DNA of 64,000 bases from QHXM01 sp032160165 (GTDB lineage: Bacteria; Acidobacteriota; Blastocatellia; Pyrinomonadales; Pyrinomonadaceae), in the NCBI GenBank assembly GCA_032160165.1, contig JAVHWA010000066.1:1-64000 (forward strand), given 5' to 3'. Positions 51,527 to 59,502 of this stretch are shown here, in pieces. The notes beneath the pieces were generated by a model. It was not told where the DNA came from, made no database searches, and was given only the letters and a program-made list of their open reading frames with translations. How positions within the stretch are numbered: position 1 is the stretch's first letter; each line of letters starts with the position of its first letter. Both the position numbers and the translations under genes were made by a program.

Positions 51527-51874
51527 TGCCACCCCCCGCATGCATAGCTGTCGCCTACGCCGTTGGTTATTTTCCTTCCAGGGTCAGTAAAGCGATTTGA
51601 AACCTCAAGCGACCGATCCACGAATCACACCAACGACACGAAGCTTTGCTCGTCCGATTTCGCACGAATTCACGGATCGGAAAACAACCGTCGCCCGCAC
51701 TCTACCCACACGCTCTGTCGGCCGCTCATAAAGTTTCTGGTGCGTCCTCTTAATCTCCGCTAAGATGTGGCGCCGTAACGACCGGCTTTGTGCTTTCAAA
51801 CTCAGGGAGCTTTGCCACGCACTCAACCTTGGCTTATCGACCTTTCCAACGTACAAGGTAGATTCGAACGGCAC
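51527..51874. other. Intergenic region before the kinase gene
   Basis: 348 bases with no gene. It contains the ACACGAA-type repeat at 51613-51680; otherwise I see neither clear promoter boxes nor RNA structure. Confidence 0.55.
51613..51680. repeat. ACACGAA short-unit inverted repeat
   Basis: CCGATCCACGAATCACAC and onwards (51613-51630) opposes CACGAATTCACGGATCGG (51663-51680); CCGATCC and GGATCGG are exactly complementary. It shares CACGAA units with 14851-14935. Confidence 0.7.
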
Positions 51875-54343
51875 ATGATCTGTCCGCGATGTCAGCAATC
51901 CGTAAGAGAAGGCGCTCGCTTCTGCGATAGCTGCGGTCTGTCGATCGGCTCCATCGCTTCCGCCGGTCAATCGGCTGAGGGGATGGCTGAGACAGTTAAA
52001 GCCGTTGATCCGCTTCTCGGCCACATCATTGACTCGAAATACCAGTTGATCGAACAACTGGGCAAAGGCGGGATGGGCGTAGTCTATCGTGCCGAACGCG
52101 TGCTGGTTGGTGACGATGTCGCGTTGAAGATCCTCCGCGCCGAGTTTGTCGCCGAAGAGGAGACGGTGCAGCGCTTTCGTCGTGAAGCGCGAGCCGCGGC
52201 GAAGCTACGTCATCCGAATATCGTCACCATTTACGATTACGGCGAAGCGCGAGGCGCGGATGCTCCGGCTTACATCGTGATGGAATTGCTCGACGGTGTT
52301 TCGCTTCGCGAATTGCTGAGACGAGAAGGCAGGCTTAAGCCGGAGCGTGCGCTTCAATTGATGCGCGGCATCTGCGCCGGCATCGGTCTGGCGCATCGCC
52401 GCGAGATAGTCCATCGCGACATCAAGCCGGACAACATAATTCTGCTTCCGCCCGACGAAGAAGCCGGACGGGAGCACGAGACCGTCAAAGTAGTCGACTT
52501 TGGCATAGCAAAACTGCGCGACGCAGCCACTGGCGGCACACTGACACAGAAAGGCTTTCAGCCGGGCACGAGTTATTACATGTCGCCCGAACAGTGTCGA
52601 GGTGATGCGCTGGACGCGCGCTCGGATGTTTACAGTCTCGGCGCTCTGCTCTACGAGATGCTCGCGGGCGCGCCGCCATTTGTCGCCGAGACACACACAG
52701 GCGTTATCTCAAAACAGCTCTTCGATACGCCGACGCCCCTTCCGACAGAAGTGAACATCGCGCCAACCGTGGAAGCAGTTGTGATGCGCGCCCTCGCCAA
52801 AGAGCCTGACGCGCGACCTGCGGATGCCGGCGCGCTTGCGGGTGAGCTGAAGGAAGCGGAGCAACGGGACCGCGAATCTCAACAACGGCGCGAAGAGGAA
52901 GAACGACAGCGCGTCGAATCCGAACGTCTACAAACCGAAGAAGCGGCGCGTCGACGGGAACTTGATGCGCGCCGCGAGGCAGCGGAGAAACAACGCGAAC
53001 AGGAGCGACTAAGACAGGAAAATGCCGCCCGACTTGCTGCTCTTGAAGAAGGACGTCGCGCTGAAGAACAACGACTTCGCGCATCTCACACTCAGCCCAG
53101 TAAGACCGAGCACTCTCCCCGCCGCCCTCATAGCGGGCCACAGCGAGAATCTGAGACCGACCCTACACGCACGCAACGGGCACTCATTAAGCCCGCGCTT
53201 GCCGATGGCTCAAACTTCGTAGCAACCGAGCCCGAGTCCGCCTCAAGGCTAGGCGTAGATTATGCAGGCGATAAGCAGAAGCGCGGCGGGAGTAAAGTCT
53301 GGATCGTGCTTGGAGTTCTCGCCGTTGCAGCGTTAGCCATTTGGCTGTCATTCAAACTGTCCAGTTCAAATTCTTCGACGGATAGGACAAAAGACACAAC
53401 TAATTCCTCCCCGCCTGCTTCAGCGCCGAGCGCAATAGCGCCGAACTTCAAGCCGCTTGGAAATCCTTACCAAACCCAGCGTAATGCATTCAAAATCGCT
53501 CTCAGTCCCGACGGGAAACAAGTCGCTTCGACCGATGACAAGAACGATACATCCATAATACCCATAATGGAATTGGTGGCTGGACACAGAGCGGGACAAG
53601 GACTGGGAATGGCCTCAAGCAGCGTTGCCATAAGTCCTGTTGGAAACTTTGCTGCTTTTGGAGGAGAGGATGTTTCGAGTCATGCTACCGTCGTACTTTA
53701 TAACTTGGATGGCAACGGGAATTGGCGCGATCTCGCGGGACACAAAGATTACGTCTTCATCGTCGCTTTCACACCTGATAATTCAAGGTTGATTTCGGCG
53801 AGTGCAGACAAGACCGTGCGTGTCTGGAATGTGGCGAGCGGTCAGCAAGATAAGGAAATGCAGATTGGCAAGGACGAGTTAATCATCACGATTGATCCGA
53901 ACCAGATGCGTGTAGCTATCTTCTCTCAATCAAGCGGTCAGGTGCGTATCCGTTCAATCAACGATCCCGCCGCGACGAGCAGCTTTGACAATCGCCATGC
54001 AGAGGTCACTTGCGGCGCGTTCAGTCCCAACGGCGAGACGCTCGCCCTCGGCACCAGCGACGGCAAGGCGCAACTCTGGAGTATTCCCGACGGCACTTTC
54101 ATACGCGAGACCAAGGGAGCCACGACCACCGAAGTGGGCAGCGTCGCTTTCACGCCGGATGGGCAGTATCTGGCAATCGGCTGGAACAACGGCGACATCG
54201 AACTGCGACGCACAAGCGACGGCTCGGCAGTGCAAACCCTGAAAGGCCACACGCGCGTCGTCCGCACCCTTTCCTTCAGCCGCGACGGGCACACCCTCGC
54301 CTCCGGCGCTGAAGATAAGACGATCAGGCTCTGGCAGTATTGA
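51875..54343 (+). CDS. Ser/Thr protein kinase with zinc ribbon and WD40 repeats
   Basis: 822 residues from ATG 51875. Residues 1-25: zinc ribbon (C-P-R-C-Q-Q ... C-D-S-C). Residues about 57-320: kinase with G-K-G-G-M-G-V-V-Y, V-A-L-K-I-L, H-R-D-I-K-P-D-N, V-D-F-G-I-A-K and S-P-E-Q, all catalytic residues present. Residues about 330-420: Glu/Arg-rich coiled coil. Residues about 470-490: one membrane helix. Residues about 530-822: WD40 repeats (G-H-K-D-Y-V-F-I-V-A-F-T-P-D; T-L-K-G-H-T-R-V-V-R-T-L). The WD40 propeller would be outside and may sense a ligand. A SUMF1 gene follows 12 bases later. Confidence 0.92.
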   Translation: MICPRCQQSVREGARFCDSCGLSIGSIASAGQSAEGMAETVKAVDPLLGHIIDSKYQLIEQLGKGGMGVVYRAERVLVGDDVALKILRAEFVAEEETVQRFRREARAAAKLRHPNIVTIYDYGEARGADAPAYIVMELLDGVSLRELLRREGRLKPERALQLMRGICAGIGLAHRREIVHRDIKPDNIILLPPDEEAGREHETVKVVDFGIAKLRDAATGGTLTQKGFQPGTSYYMSPEQCRGDALDARSDVYSLGALLYEMLAGAPPFVAETHTGVISKQLFDTPTPLPTEVNIAPTVEAVVMRALAKEPDARPADAGALAGELKEAEQRDRESQQRREEEERQRVESERLQTEEAARRRELDARREAAEKQREQERLRQENAARLAALEEGRRAEEQRLRASHTQPSKTEHSPRRPHSGPQRESETDPTRTQRALIKPALADGSNFVATEPESASRLGVDYAGDKQKRGGSKVWIVLGVLAVAALAIWLSFKLSSSNSSTDRTKDTTNSSPPASAPSAIAPNFKPLGNPYQTQRNAFKIALSPDGKQVASTDDKNDTSIIPIMELVAGHRAGQGLGMASSSVAISPVGNFAAFGGEDVSSHATVVLYNLDGNGNWRDLAGHKDYVFIVAFTPDNSRLISASADKTVRVWNVASGQQDKEMQIGKDELIITIDPNQMRVAIFSQSSGQVRIRSINDPAATSSFDNRHAEVTCGAFSPNGETLALGTSDGKAQLWSIPDGTFIRETKGATTTEVGSVAFTPDGQYLAIGWNNGDIELRRTSDGSAVQTLKGHTRVVRTLSFSRDGHTLASGAEDKTIRLWQY

Positions 54344-54355
54344 GGAGATAAAGTG

Positions 54356-55696
54356 ATGAAGATAAGCTCTCCAACATTAGCACTCTGCCTGCTATTGATT
54401 GCGTTTGATTCCGCGCTCGTCTTTTCACAAGTCGGAGCAGACAAGAGGCCGACGCCGCCGAAAACAAGCACGCCCAAGGCAACATCGAAGAAGACTACGC
54501 CTCCTGCCCGGACGGTTCGTAGAACTCCGACGCGGACGACGGGCACCAACAGCGAAAATAATCCGGCGGCGGTTGAGCTTGCGCTCTGGAATTCGGTTAA
54601 GGACAGCAGTAATCCTGATGATTATCGTGCGTATTTGACAAAGTATCCAAGCGGCCAGTTTGCAGCGATCGCGAAGTACAAGATAGCAGCGCTGGATACC
54701 GCGGCCGAGCGTAGCTATTGGGAGAATATCAAGAACACGGCGAACCCCGAGGACTTACGCGTTTACTTGAACAAGTATCCAAATGGCATATATGTCGATG
54801 CAGCGCGCAACCAGATAGACGCTCTGGAAAGGGCAGCAAGAGAAGAGGCTGCACGGAAAGAAGAGGCCATAAAGGAGGAAGCAAAGCGGAAGGAAGATGA
54901 AGCCCGGAGGGAAAAAGCCAGACGAAAAGAAGAAGCAGGAAAGAGACGTGCGGGAACGATAGCCAGGAATCAGATGGGCATGGAAATGGTGTGGGTGCCC
55001 GCAGGCGGTTTCATGATGGGCTCTCCCGCCAGTGAAGCTCATCGGTCCGAGGACGAAGGGCCGCGCCATCAGGTTACGATCCGTGAAGGCTTTTATATGG
55101 GGCGGTATGAGGTCACGGTGGCTCAGTGGACGGTCATAATGGGCACGAATCCAAGTAGGTTCAAAAGTGATAATTTCCCCGTGGGAAACGTCTCGTGGGA
55201 TGACACACAGGAGTTCATTCGCCGAATGAATGCGCGCGATGATGGCTACAATTACAGACTGCCGACGGAAGCCGAATGGGAATATGCCTGCAGGGCCGGA
55301 ACCAACACCGTATTTGCCTTCGGAGACTCACTGTCGTCAGAGCAAGCGAACTTCGACGGTACGGATCCATATGGCAAAGCAAAGAAGGGAGTGTTTCGGG
55401 GCGAGCCGACACCCGTTGGAAGTTTTCAACCCAATGCATGGGGCTTGTACGACATGCACGGGAATGTGTGGGAGTGGTGTGAGGATTGGTATCATTTTGG
55501 TTATGATGGGGCACCCACCGACGGAAGCGCATGGTTGAGCGGAGGCACCCAGAAAGACCGTATATTGCGCGGTGGTTCATGGTCCTATGCCGCTCAATTC
55601 CTCCGCTCCGCACAGCGTTTTGTTATCGGGAGCTTCGGAGGCTGGAGCCACGACCCCTATGGTTTTCGCGTTGTGGCTACTGAGCGAACTCAGTAG
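54356..55696 (+). CDS. Exported SUMF1-domain protein, first copy
   Basis: 446 residues with ATG 54356 behind GAGGAG (54342-54347). Signal peptide 1-24. Residues about 25-195: low-complexity Pro/Thr and Glu/Lys-rich stretch, including two D-D-Y-R-A-Y-L-T-K-Y-P-S-G-type repeats. Residues about 200-446: SUMF1 fold (M-V-W-V-P-A-G-G-F-M-M-G-S, G-R-Y-E-V-T-V-A-Q-W, R-L-P-T-E-A-E-W-E-Y-A-C-R, M-H-G-N-V-W-E-W-C-E-D-W, L-R-G-G-S-W). The active-site Cys of formylglycine enzymes are absent, so sulfatase activation is unlikely. Confidence 0.88.
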   Translation: MKISSPTLALCLLLIAFDSALVFSQVGADKRPTPPKTSTPKATSKKTTPPARTVRRTPTRTTGTNSENNPAAVELALWNSVKDSSNPDDYRAYLTKYPSGQFAAIAKYKIAALDTAAERSYWENIKNTANPEDLRVYLNKYPNGIYVDAARNQIDALERAAREEAARKEEAIKEEAKRKEDEARREKARRKEEAGKRRAGTIARNQMGMEMVWVPAGGFMMGSPASEAHRSEDEGPRHQVTIREGFYMGRYEVTVAQWTVIMGTNPSRFKSDNFPVGNVSWDDTQEFIRRMNARDDGYNYRLPTEAEWEYACRAGTNTVFAFGDSLSSEQANFDGTDPYGKAKKGVFRGEPTPVGSFQPNAWGLYDMHGNVWEWCEDWYHFGYDGAPTDGSAWLSGGTQKDRILRGGSWSYAAQFLRSAQRFVIGSFGGWSHDPYGFRVVATERTQ

Positions 55697-55813
55697 CCTT
55701 TGCTCGCTTGAGCCGGGCTGAGGTTGACTGCAGCGAAGCCGCCAGGCTCTCGCCCAACATGAAGACGCTCGACATGCATGGCGGAGACTTCTGATCGAAC
55801 GGAGGAAGTTACG

Positions 55814-56287
55814 TCATGATATTTCTCGCAGAGCTTCGAGTTCAGGCAGAACGAGCAAGTCTTTCGGACGCCCGGCGGCGCGCTTGGACGCAATCAGCGC
55901 GTCGAGCGTGAAGACACGGCACTCGAAGCCGTAGAGTTGCATCGTCACGGAAGCCTCGCGCGCCTCTTCGTAGTTTCCGACGCCTTTGACTTCACCGAGC
56001 AGGTCAAGGTCGCCCAGGTCGGTCGAAAGCGTGAAGTTCATTCCATTTCGGAGTGTCGATATCTCCCAGACGAAGGGCAACTCTTCAGGCAACCCGCGCG
56101 GTCGCGGCTGGTGTTGGGCGAGAGCGGTGACGAGGCGTTGTAGATTCTCGTTCGAGCGAGCGTAGCAAACGTCCAGATCGAACGTAACAGATGAAGAACC
56201 GTGCAAAGTCATCGCCACGCCTCCCACGATGACAAATTCAACTCCGCGCGCGGCAAGCAGCTCGATTGTCTGTCCTAGCTTAATCAT
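55814..56287 (-). CDS. Nucleotidyltransferase-like protein
   Basis: 157 residues from ATG 56287. G-V-E-F-V-I-V-G-G-V-A-M-T-L-H-G and S-V-T-F-D-L-D-V form the nucleotidyltransferase pattern GG-x-A-x4-G-x4-T-x-D-x-D of the MNT/AbiEii-like group. The end has L-D-A-L-I-A-S-K-R-A-A-G-R-P-K-D, also typical. It overlaps the small upstream gene by 8 bases. The pair may be a toxin-antitoxin or defence module and was probably inserted between the two SUMF1 copies. Confidence 0.72.
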   Translation of the reverse strand: MIKLGQTIELLAARGVEFVIVGGVAMTLHGSSSVTFDLDVCYARSNENLQRLVTALAQHQPRPRGLPEELPFVWEISTLRNGMNFTLSTDLGDLDLLGEVKGVGNYEEAREASVTMQLYGFECRVFTLDALIASKRAAGRPKDLLVLPELEALREIS

Positions 56288-56510
56288 TGCCGTCCGCAGA
56301 AAGGTGGCGCGTTGAGTTCGCACATGCGGTCGGCGCGTGCGCTGCTTCAAGATCGTCCATGAAACGTTGCAGATCGTCGAGACGCGCCTCCGGGGTGAGC
56401 TTTAAGCGGCCGGCGATGAGCGTCAAGTCAATGCCAAAGTCGCGCGCACGCGCAAGCGCGCTGTACGGCGGCGGGTTGAGCAACTGTTCTGCAATGCCTC
56501 GACCTTGCAT
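56280..56510 (-). CDS. Small partner of the nucleotidyltransferase
   Basis: 76 residues from ATG 56510 (frame open to 56564). Sequence G-I-A-E-Q-L-L-N-P-P-P-Y-S-A-L-A-R-A-R-D-F-G-I-D-L-T-L and L-D-D-L-Q-R-F-M-D-D-L recalls small helical proteins found directly upstream of nucleotidyltransferase genes. Overlapping stop and start (8 bases) suggest translational coupling and a two-component module; antitoxin function is an inference. Confidence 0.6.
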   Translation of the reverse strand: MQGRGIAEQLLNPPPYSALARARDFGIDLTLIAGRLKLTPEARLDDLQRFMDDLEAAHAPTACANSTRHLSADGND

Positions 56511-56599
56511 CCTGCTTCCTCGTTCTCTCAAACTCGATTTTACAGTATATTTCGGATGGATCAATCATTTACGCAGATGCGAGACCAATAACCAACTGC

Positions 56600-56660
56600 T
56601 CAATCGCGACGGGCGCCGAAGATAAGACGATCAGGCTTTGGCAAATATTGAGGAGATAAA
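56600..56660 (+). pseudogene. Remnant of the kinase 3' end before the second SUMF1 gene
   Basis: Bases 56613-56653 repeat the end of the kinase gene (54310-54343): both encode A-E-D-K-T-I-R-L-W-Q and are followed by the same TTGAGGAGATAAAGTGATGA leader. A 16-base deletion and a one-base insertion separate the copies. The remnant shows that the SUMF1 gene was duplicated together with the end of the kinase gene. Confidence 0.75.
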
Positions 56661-56663
56661 GTG

Positions 56664-57728
56664 ATGAAGCGACCCGCGCGAACATTTGCACTCTGCCTGC
56701 TATTGATTGCTTTCGATTCCGCGCTCCTCTTTTCACAAGTCGGCGCAGACAAGAGGCCGACGCCTCCCAAGACGAACCCCCCGAAGTCGACGCCGAGGAA
56801 GGGTACTTCACCTGCGCGCACGGTTCGTCACACCCCCACGCCGAGCGGTGAGGGCGCGTCAAAGCGAAAGGAAGAGGCGAATCGACGGGAAGACGAAGCT
56901 AAGAAAGAAACCGCGCGGAAGGAAGAGAAGCGAAAAGAAGAAGAGGCCAGGAACGCTGAGGCTAAGCGCAAAGAGATCGAAGCCACGAAGCGTCCGGGCG
57001 CAGTAGTGAAAAATAGCGTCGGGATTGAATTGGTTTATGTGCCACCCGGCGGTTTTATGATGGGTTCAGAAACGGAACCGGACGAAAAGCCTGTGCATCG
57101 CGTTTCGATCGGTAATGGTTTCTATATGGGTAAGTATGAAGTAACCCAAGCGCAGTGGCAGGCGGTGATGGGGTATAATCCGAGCAACTTCAAGGGTGAC
57201 AATCTGCCGGTCGAACAGGCGTCGTGGAATGACGCGATTGCTTTCATTGCGCGGTTGAATGCGCAGAAGGATGGTTTCACCTACCGTCTGCCGACGGAAG
57301 CTGAATGGGAATATGCGTGTCGGGCGGGAACGACTGGTGACTATGCGGGCGACCTTGATTCTATGGCGTGGTACGACGCGAATGCAGGCGATGCGCGGCT
57401 GAGCGGCGATTTGAATTACGATAAGTTGAAAGCGAATAACAACCGAACGCACCCAGTTGGGACGAAGTTACCGAATGCCTTCGGGTTGTTCGACATGCAC
57501 GGTAATGTTGAGGAATGGTGTCAGGATTGGTACCACGCTACTTATGCCGGCGCGCCCGATGATGGCAGCGCGTGGTTGTCAGAAGGCGAACAGGAGCGAC
57601 GGGTGCTGCGCGGTGGTTCGTGGTACGACAGTGCGGCGAGACTGCGCTCGGCGCGTCACTACGTCGGCGTCTACCCCGTGTTTATCGGGTACGGCATCGC
57701 CGGGTTTCGTATTGTGGCGATTCGCTGA
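56664..57728 (+). CDS. Exported SUMF1-domain protein, second copy
   Basis: 354 residues, ATG 56664 with the same GAGGAG leader. The N-terminal 50 residues, including the signal peptide, are nearly identical to the first copy. The linker is shorter and Glu/Lys/Arg-rich. The SUMF1 domain (about 120-354) has M-V-Y-type start V-P-P-G-G-F-M-M-G-S, G-K-Y-E-V-T-Q-A-Q-W, R-L-P-T-E-A-E-W-E-Y-A-C-R, M-H-G-N-V-E-E-W-C-Q-D-W and L-R-G-G-S-W-Y. It also lacks the formylglycine-enzyme Cys pair. A tandem paralogue of 54356-55696. Confidence 0.87.
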   Translation: MKRPARTFALCLLLIAFDSALLFSQVGADKRPTPPKTNPPKSTPRKGTSPARTVRHTPTPSGEGASKRKEEANRREDEAKKETARKEEKRKEEEARNAEAKRKEIEATKRPGAVVKNSVGIELVYVPPGGFMMGSETEPDEKPVHRVSIGNGFYMGKYEVTQAQWQAVMGYNPSNFKGDNLPVEQASWNDAIAFIARLNAQKDGFTYRLPTEAEWEYACRAGTTGDYAGDLDSMAWYDANAGDARLSGDLNYDKLKANNNRTHPVGTKLPNAFGLFDMHGNVEEWCQDWYHATYAGAPDDGSAWLSEGEQERRVLRGGSWYDSAARLRSARHYVGVYPVFIGYGIAGFRIVAIR

Positions 57729-57745
57729 GACCCGACGTGAAGTGC

Positions 57746-57766
57746 CTCGGTTAGGGTTTTACCGAG
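57746..57766 (+). terminator. Hairpin after the second SUMF1 gene
   Basis: CTCGGT (57746-57751) pairs with ACCGAG (57761-57766) over a T-rich 9-base loop, 18 bases after the stop. No T-run follows, so termination is uncertain. Confidence 0.35.
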
Positions 57767-57848
57767 CGTCCTAAGACTTACAACGGAATACATTAACGAG
57801 CCAAAACCTAAATTAACAACCACCTTCTGTGTATTGGGTTGAGACTTA

Positions 57849-57998
57849 ATGATGAAAAAGACCCTTGTGTATGTCACTCGCATTCTGCTCTTACTCGGCT
57901 CGGCGATCGTACTTCATACTTCCAAGGCGAGGGCCATGGATGGAATGGCGCTCATCCAACTGCGAAACGAAGGTGATGTCGAGATCACGGCCAGCTGA
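57849..57998 (+). CDS. Small exported peptide
   Basis: 49 residues (ATG ATG start). A signal-like N-terminus K-K-T-L-V-Y-V-T-R-I-L-L-L-L-G-S ends near K-A-R-A, leaving a mature peptide of about 20 residues (M-D-G-M-A-L-I-Q-L-R-N-E-G-D-V-E-I-T-A-S). It could be a real small secreted peptide or a truncated gene; no similar sequence is in the window. Confidence 0.4.
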   Translation: MMKKTLVYVTRILLLLGSAIVLHTSKARAMDGMALIQLRNEGDVEITAS

Positions 57999-58050
57999 TC
58001 TCTATTCGCGCAGTCGCGTGTCAGCAGAGTAGGCTCGAGCACAATAACCG

Positions 58051-58482
58051 ATGGCAGCTACGAGACAAATCCCGAAGAAACGTGCGACCAACCCGGAACC
58101 AGATCGTGTAACTCAAGACTCGCCCCGTTACCGTGAACGAGTTTATGAGATCGTTCGTCGAATCCCAAGCGGCCACGTGATGACCTATGGACAACTCGCC
58201 GAGATTCTCGGTGAAGGCTACACACCGCGCACCATCGGCTTCGTTATGCACGGAGCGCAGGAAGTAAACACGCCATGGCAGCGTGTGATCAATTCGCAAG
58301 GCGCTTGTTCGACCGCGCGTTTTGTCTTGCCGCCTGACAAGCAGCAACGGATGCTCGAAGCCGAAGGAATCGAATTTGATGCACGCGGACGCTGTGATCT
58401 CGGACGTTATCGCTGGACGCCAGAGGACGCGGAAGACCAGAATGAGAGTGATGGGCATCAACCCAGCCTCTTTACAACCTAG
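58051..58482 (+). CDS. Alkyltransferase-like protein (ATL)
   Basis: 143 residues. The C-terminal MGMT DNA-binding fold is complete: R-R-I-P-S-G-H-V-M-T-Y-G-Q-L-A, G-F-V-M-H-G. The reactive motif P-C-H-R reads P-W-Q-R, so the acceptor Cys is replaced by Trp, the mark of alkyltransferase-like proteins. ATLs bind O6-alkylguanine and hand it to nucleotide excision repair. Basic N-terminus, cytosolic. Confidence 0.88.
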   Translation: MAATRQIPKKRATNPEPDRVTQDSPRYRERVYEIVRRIPSGHVMTYGQLAEILGEGYTPRTIGFVMHGAQEVNTPWQRVINSQGACSTARFVLPPDKQQRMLEAEGIEFDARGRCDLGRYRWTPEDAEDQNESDGHQPSLFTT

Positions 58483-58507
58483 ACGCTCGATCTACGAGGG
58501 ACAATAA

Positions 58508-58921
58508 ATGCAGAACCAGCCCGCCAATCGGCTCGCGCCTTACGATATCAGTGCGCCCCGCTATTCCGTTTCGCATCACATGGTGACCACGGCCTTCGAC
58601 CTGCCCGGCTTTCGCGTCATCAGAAACCTGGGAATTGTCCGCGGCATAGTCGTTCGCTCGCGCAACCTATTCGTCAACATCGGGGCAGCGTTCCAAAGCA
58701 TGGTCGGCGGTAACATCACCGCGTGGACAAAACTGTGCGAGCAGACCCGTTCGGATGCATTCGACATCATGATCCAACATGCAACCGAGCTTGGCGCGAA
58801 CGCAGTCATCGGCGCGCGCTATGACGCGACCGAAGTTGCCAAAGGGGCTACGGAAGTCCTGGCATACGGAACGGCCGTGATCGTTGAACCAACCGACGCA
58901 GGTGAGACATATCGCTCATGA
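58508..58921 (+). CDS. YbjQ/UPF0145 family protein
   Basis: 137 residues. M-V-T-T-A-F-D-L-P-G-F-R-V, R-G-I-V-V-R-S-R-N, and the C-terminal A-T-E-L-G-A-N-A-V-I-G-A-R-Y-D match the YbjQ family, a small pentameric fold of unknown function. It overlaps the next gene by 4 bases (ATGA). Confidence 0.85.
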   Translation: MQNQPANRLAPYDISAPRYSVSHHMVTTAFDLPGFRVIRNLGIVRGIVVRSRNLFVNIGAAFQSMVGGNITAWTKLCEQTRSDAFDIMIQHATELGANAVIGARYDATEVAKGATEVLAYGTAVIVEPTDAGETYRS

Positions 58922-59337
58922 GCGACGACGCACTCTCGGCCGAAGATGAGCGACGGATCCGCGAAATCTTCGACACGATTCCTTACATAAAGCACCTGGG
59001 AATTCAGTTGGGCGAGATTAAGCGCGGTACGGCCACCCTTCATCTCGAGATCTCGGACGACCTGAAGCGTAACAACGGTGTCGTTCACGGCGGGGCAGTC
59101 GCATCGCTGGTCGATACCGCCGCGGCGTTCGCGATCATGACGACTCTCGAACCCGGCGAAACTACCACTACAATCGACCTCACCATCCATTTCCTGCGGC
59201 CAATCCGCGGCCGCGCCGTCGCCGATGCCCGGGTGGTACGCGCCGGGCGCCGCGTCAGCGTCATCGCCATAGAGGTCGTCGACGAAGCTAAACTCGTTGC
59301 AGCAACGGCGCTTACCTCCTTTATCAAACAAGCATAA
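58918..59337 (+). CDS. PaaI-family hotdog thioesterase
   Basis: 139 residues. The hotdog motif N-N-G-V-V-H-G-G-A-V-A-S-L-V-D-T-A contains the HGG and Asp typical of PaaI-like acyl-CoA thioesterases, followed by T-T-T-I-D-L-T-I-H-F-L-R-P. It probably hydrolyses an aromatic or medium-chain acyl-CoA. The start overlaps the ybjQ-like stop. Confidence 0.87.
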   Translation: MSDDALSAEDERRIREIFDTIPYIKHLGIQLGEIKRGTATLHLEISDDLKRNNGVVHGGAVASLVDTAAAFAIMTTLEPGETTTTIDLTIHFLRPIRGRAVADARVVRAGRRVSVIAIEVVDEAKLVAATALTSFIKQA

Positions 59338-59427
59338 AGGCGGGCTTTCATGCCCTGAAGCGTTGATTTCCCCTCTTCACAGTTTTGTGTGGACAAGAAG
59401 ATTGTTCCATGCCAAAATGTGTTTGTC

Positions 59428-59449
59428 CTGCTGACTAGCCCATCAGCAG
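59428..59449. promoter_or_regulatory. Inverted repeat upstream of the GGDEF gene
   Basis: CTGCTGA (59428-59434) and TCAGCAG (59443-59449) are a perfect 7-bp inverted repeat with an 8-base centre, 54 bases before the start. Could be an operator; nothing else supports it. Confidence 0.3.
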
Positions 59450-59502
59450 TCTAATCGCGCTTAGGCGCACCCTCCGCTTCCAAGTTCGCGCCGCTCGACT
59501 CA

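Noticed and set aside
54356..57728. Formylglycine-generating enzymes
   Set aside because: The catalytic Cys pair near L-R-G-G-S-W is absent and no sulfatase gene is nearby.
58051..58482. Active O6-alkylguanine methyltransferase
   Set aside because: The acceptor Cys is replaced by Trp (P-W-Q-R).
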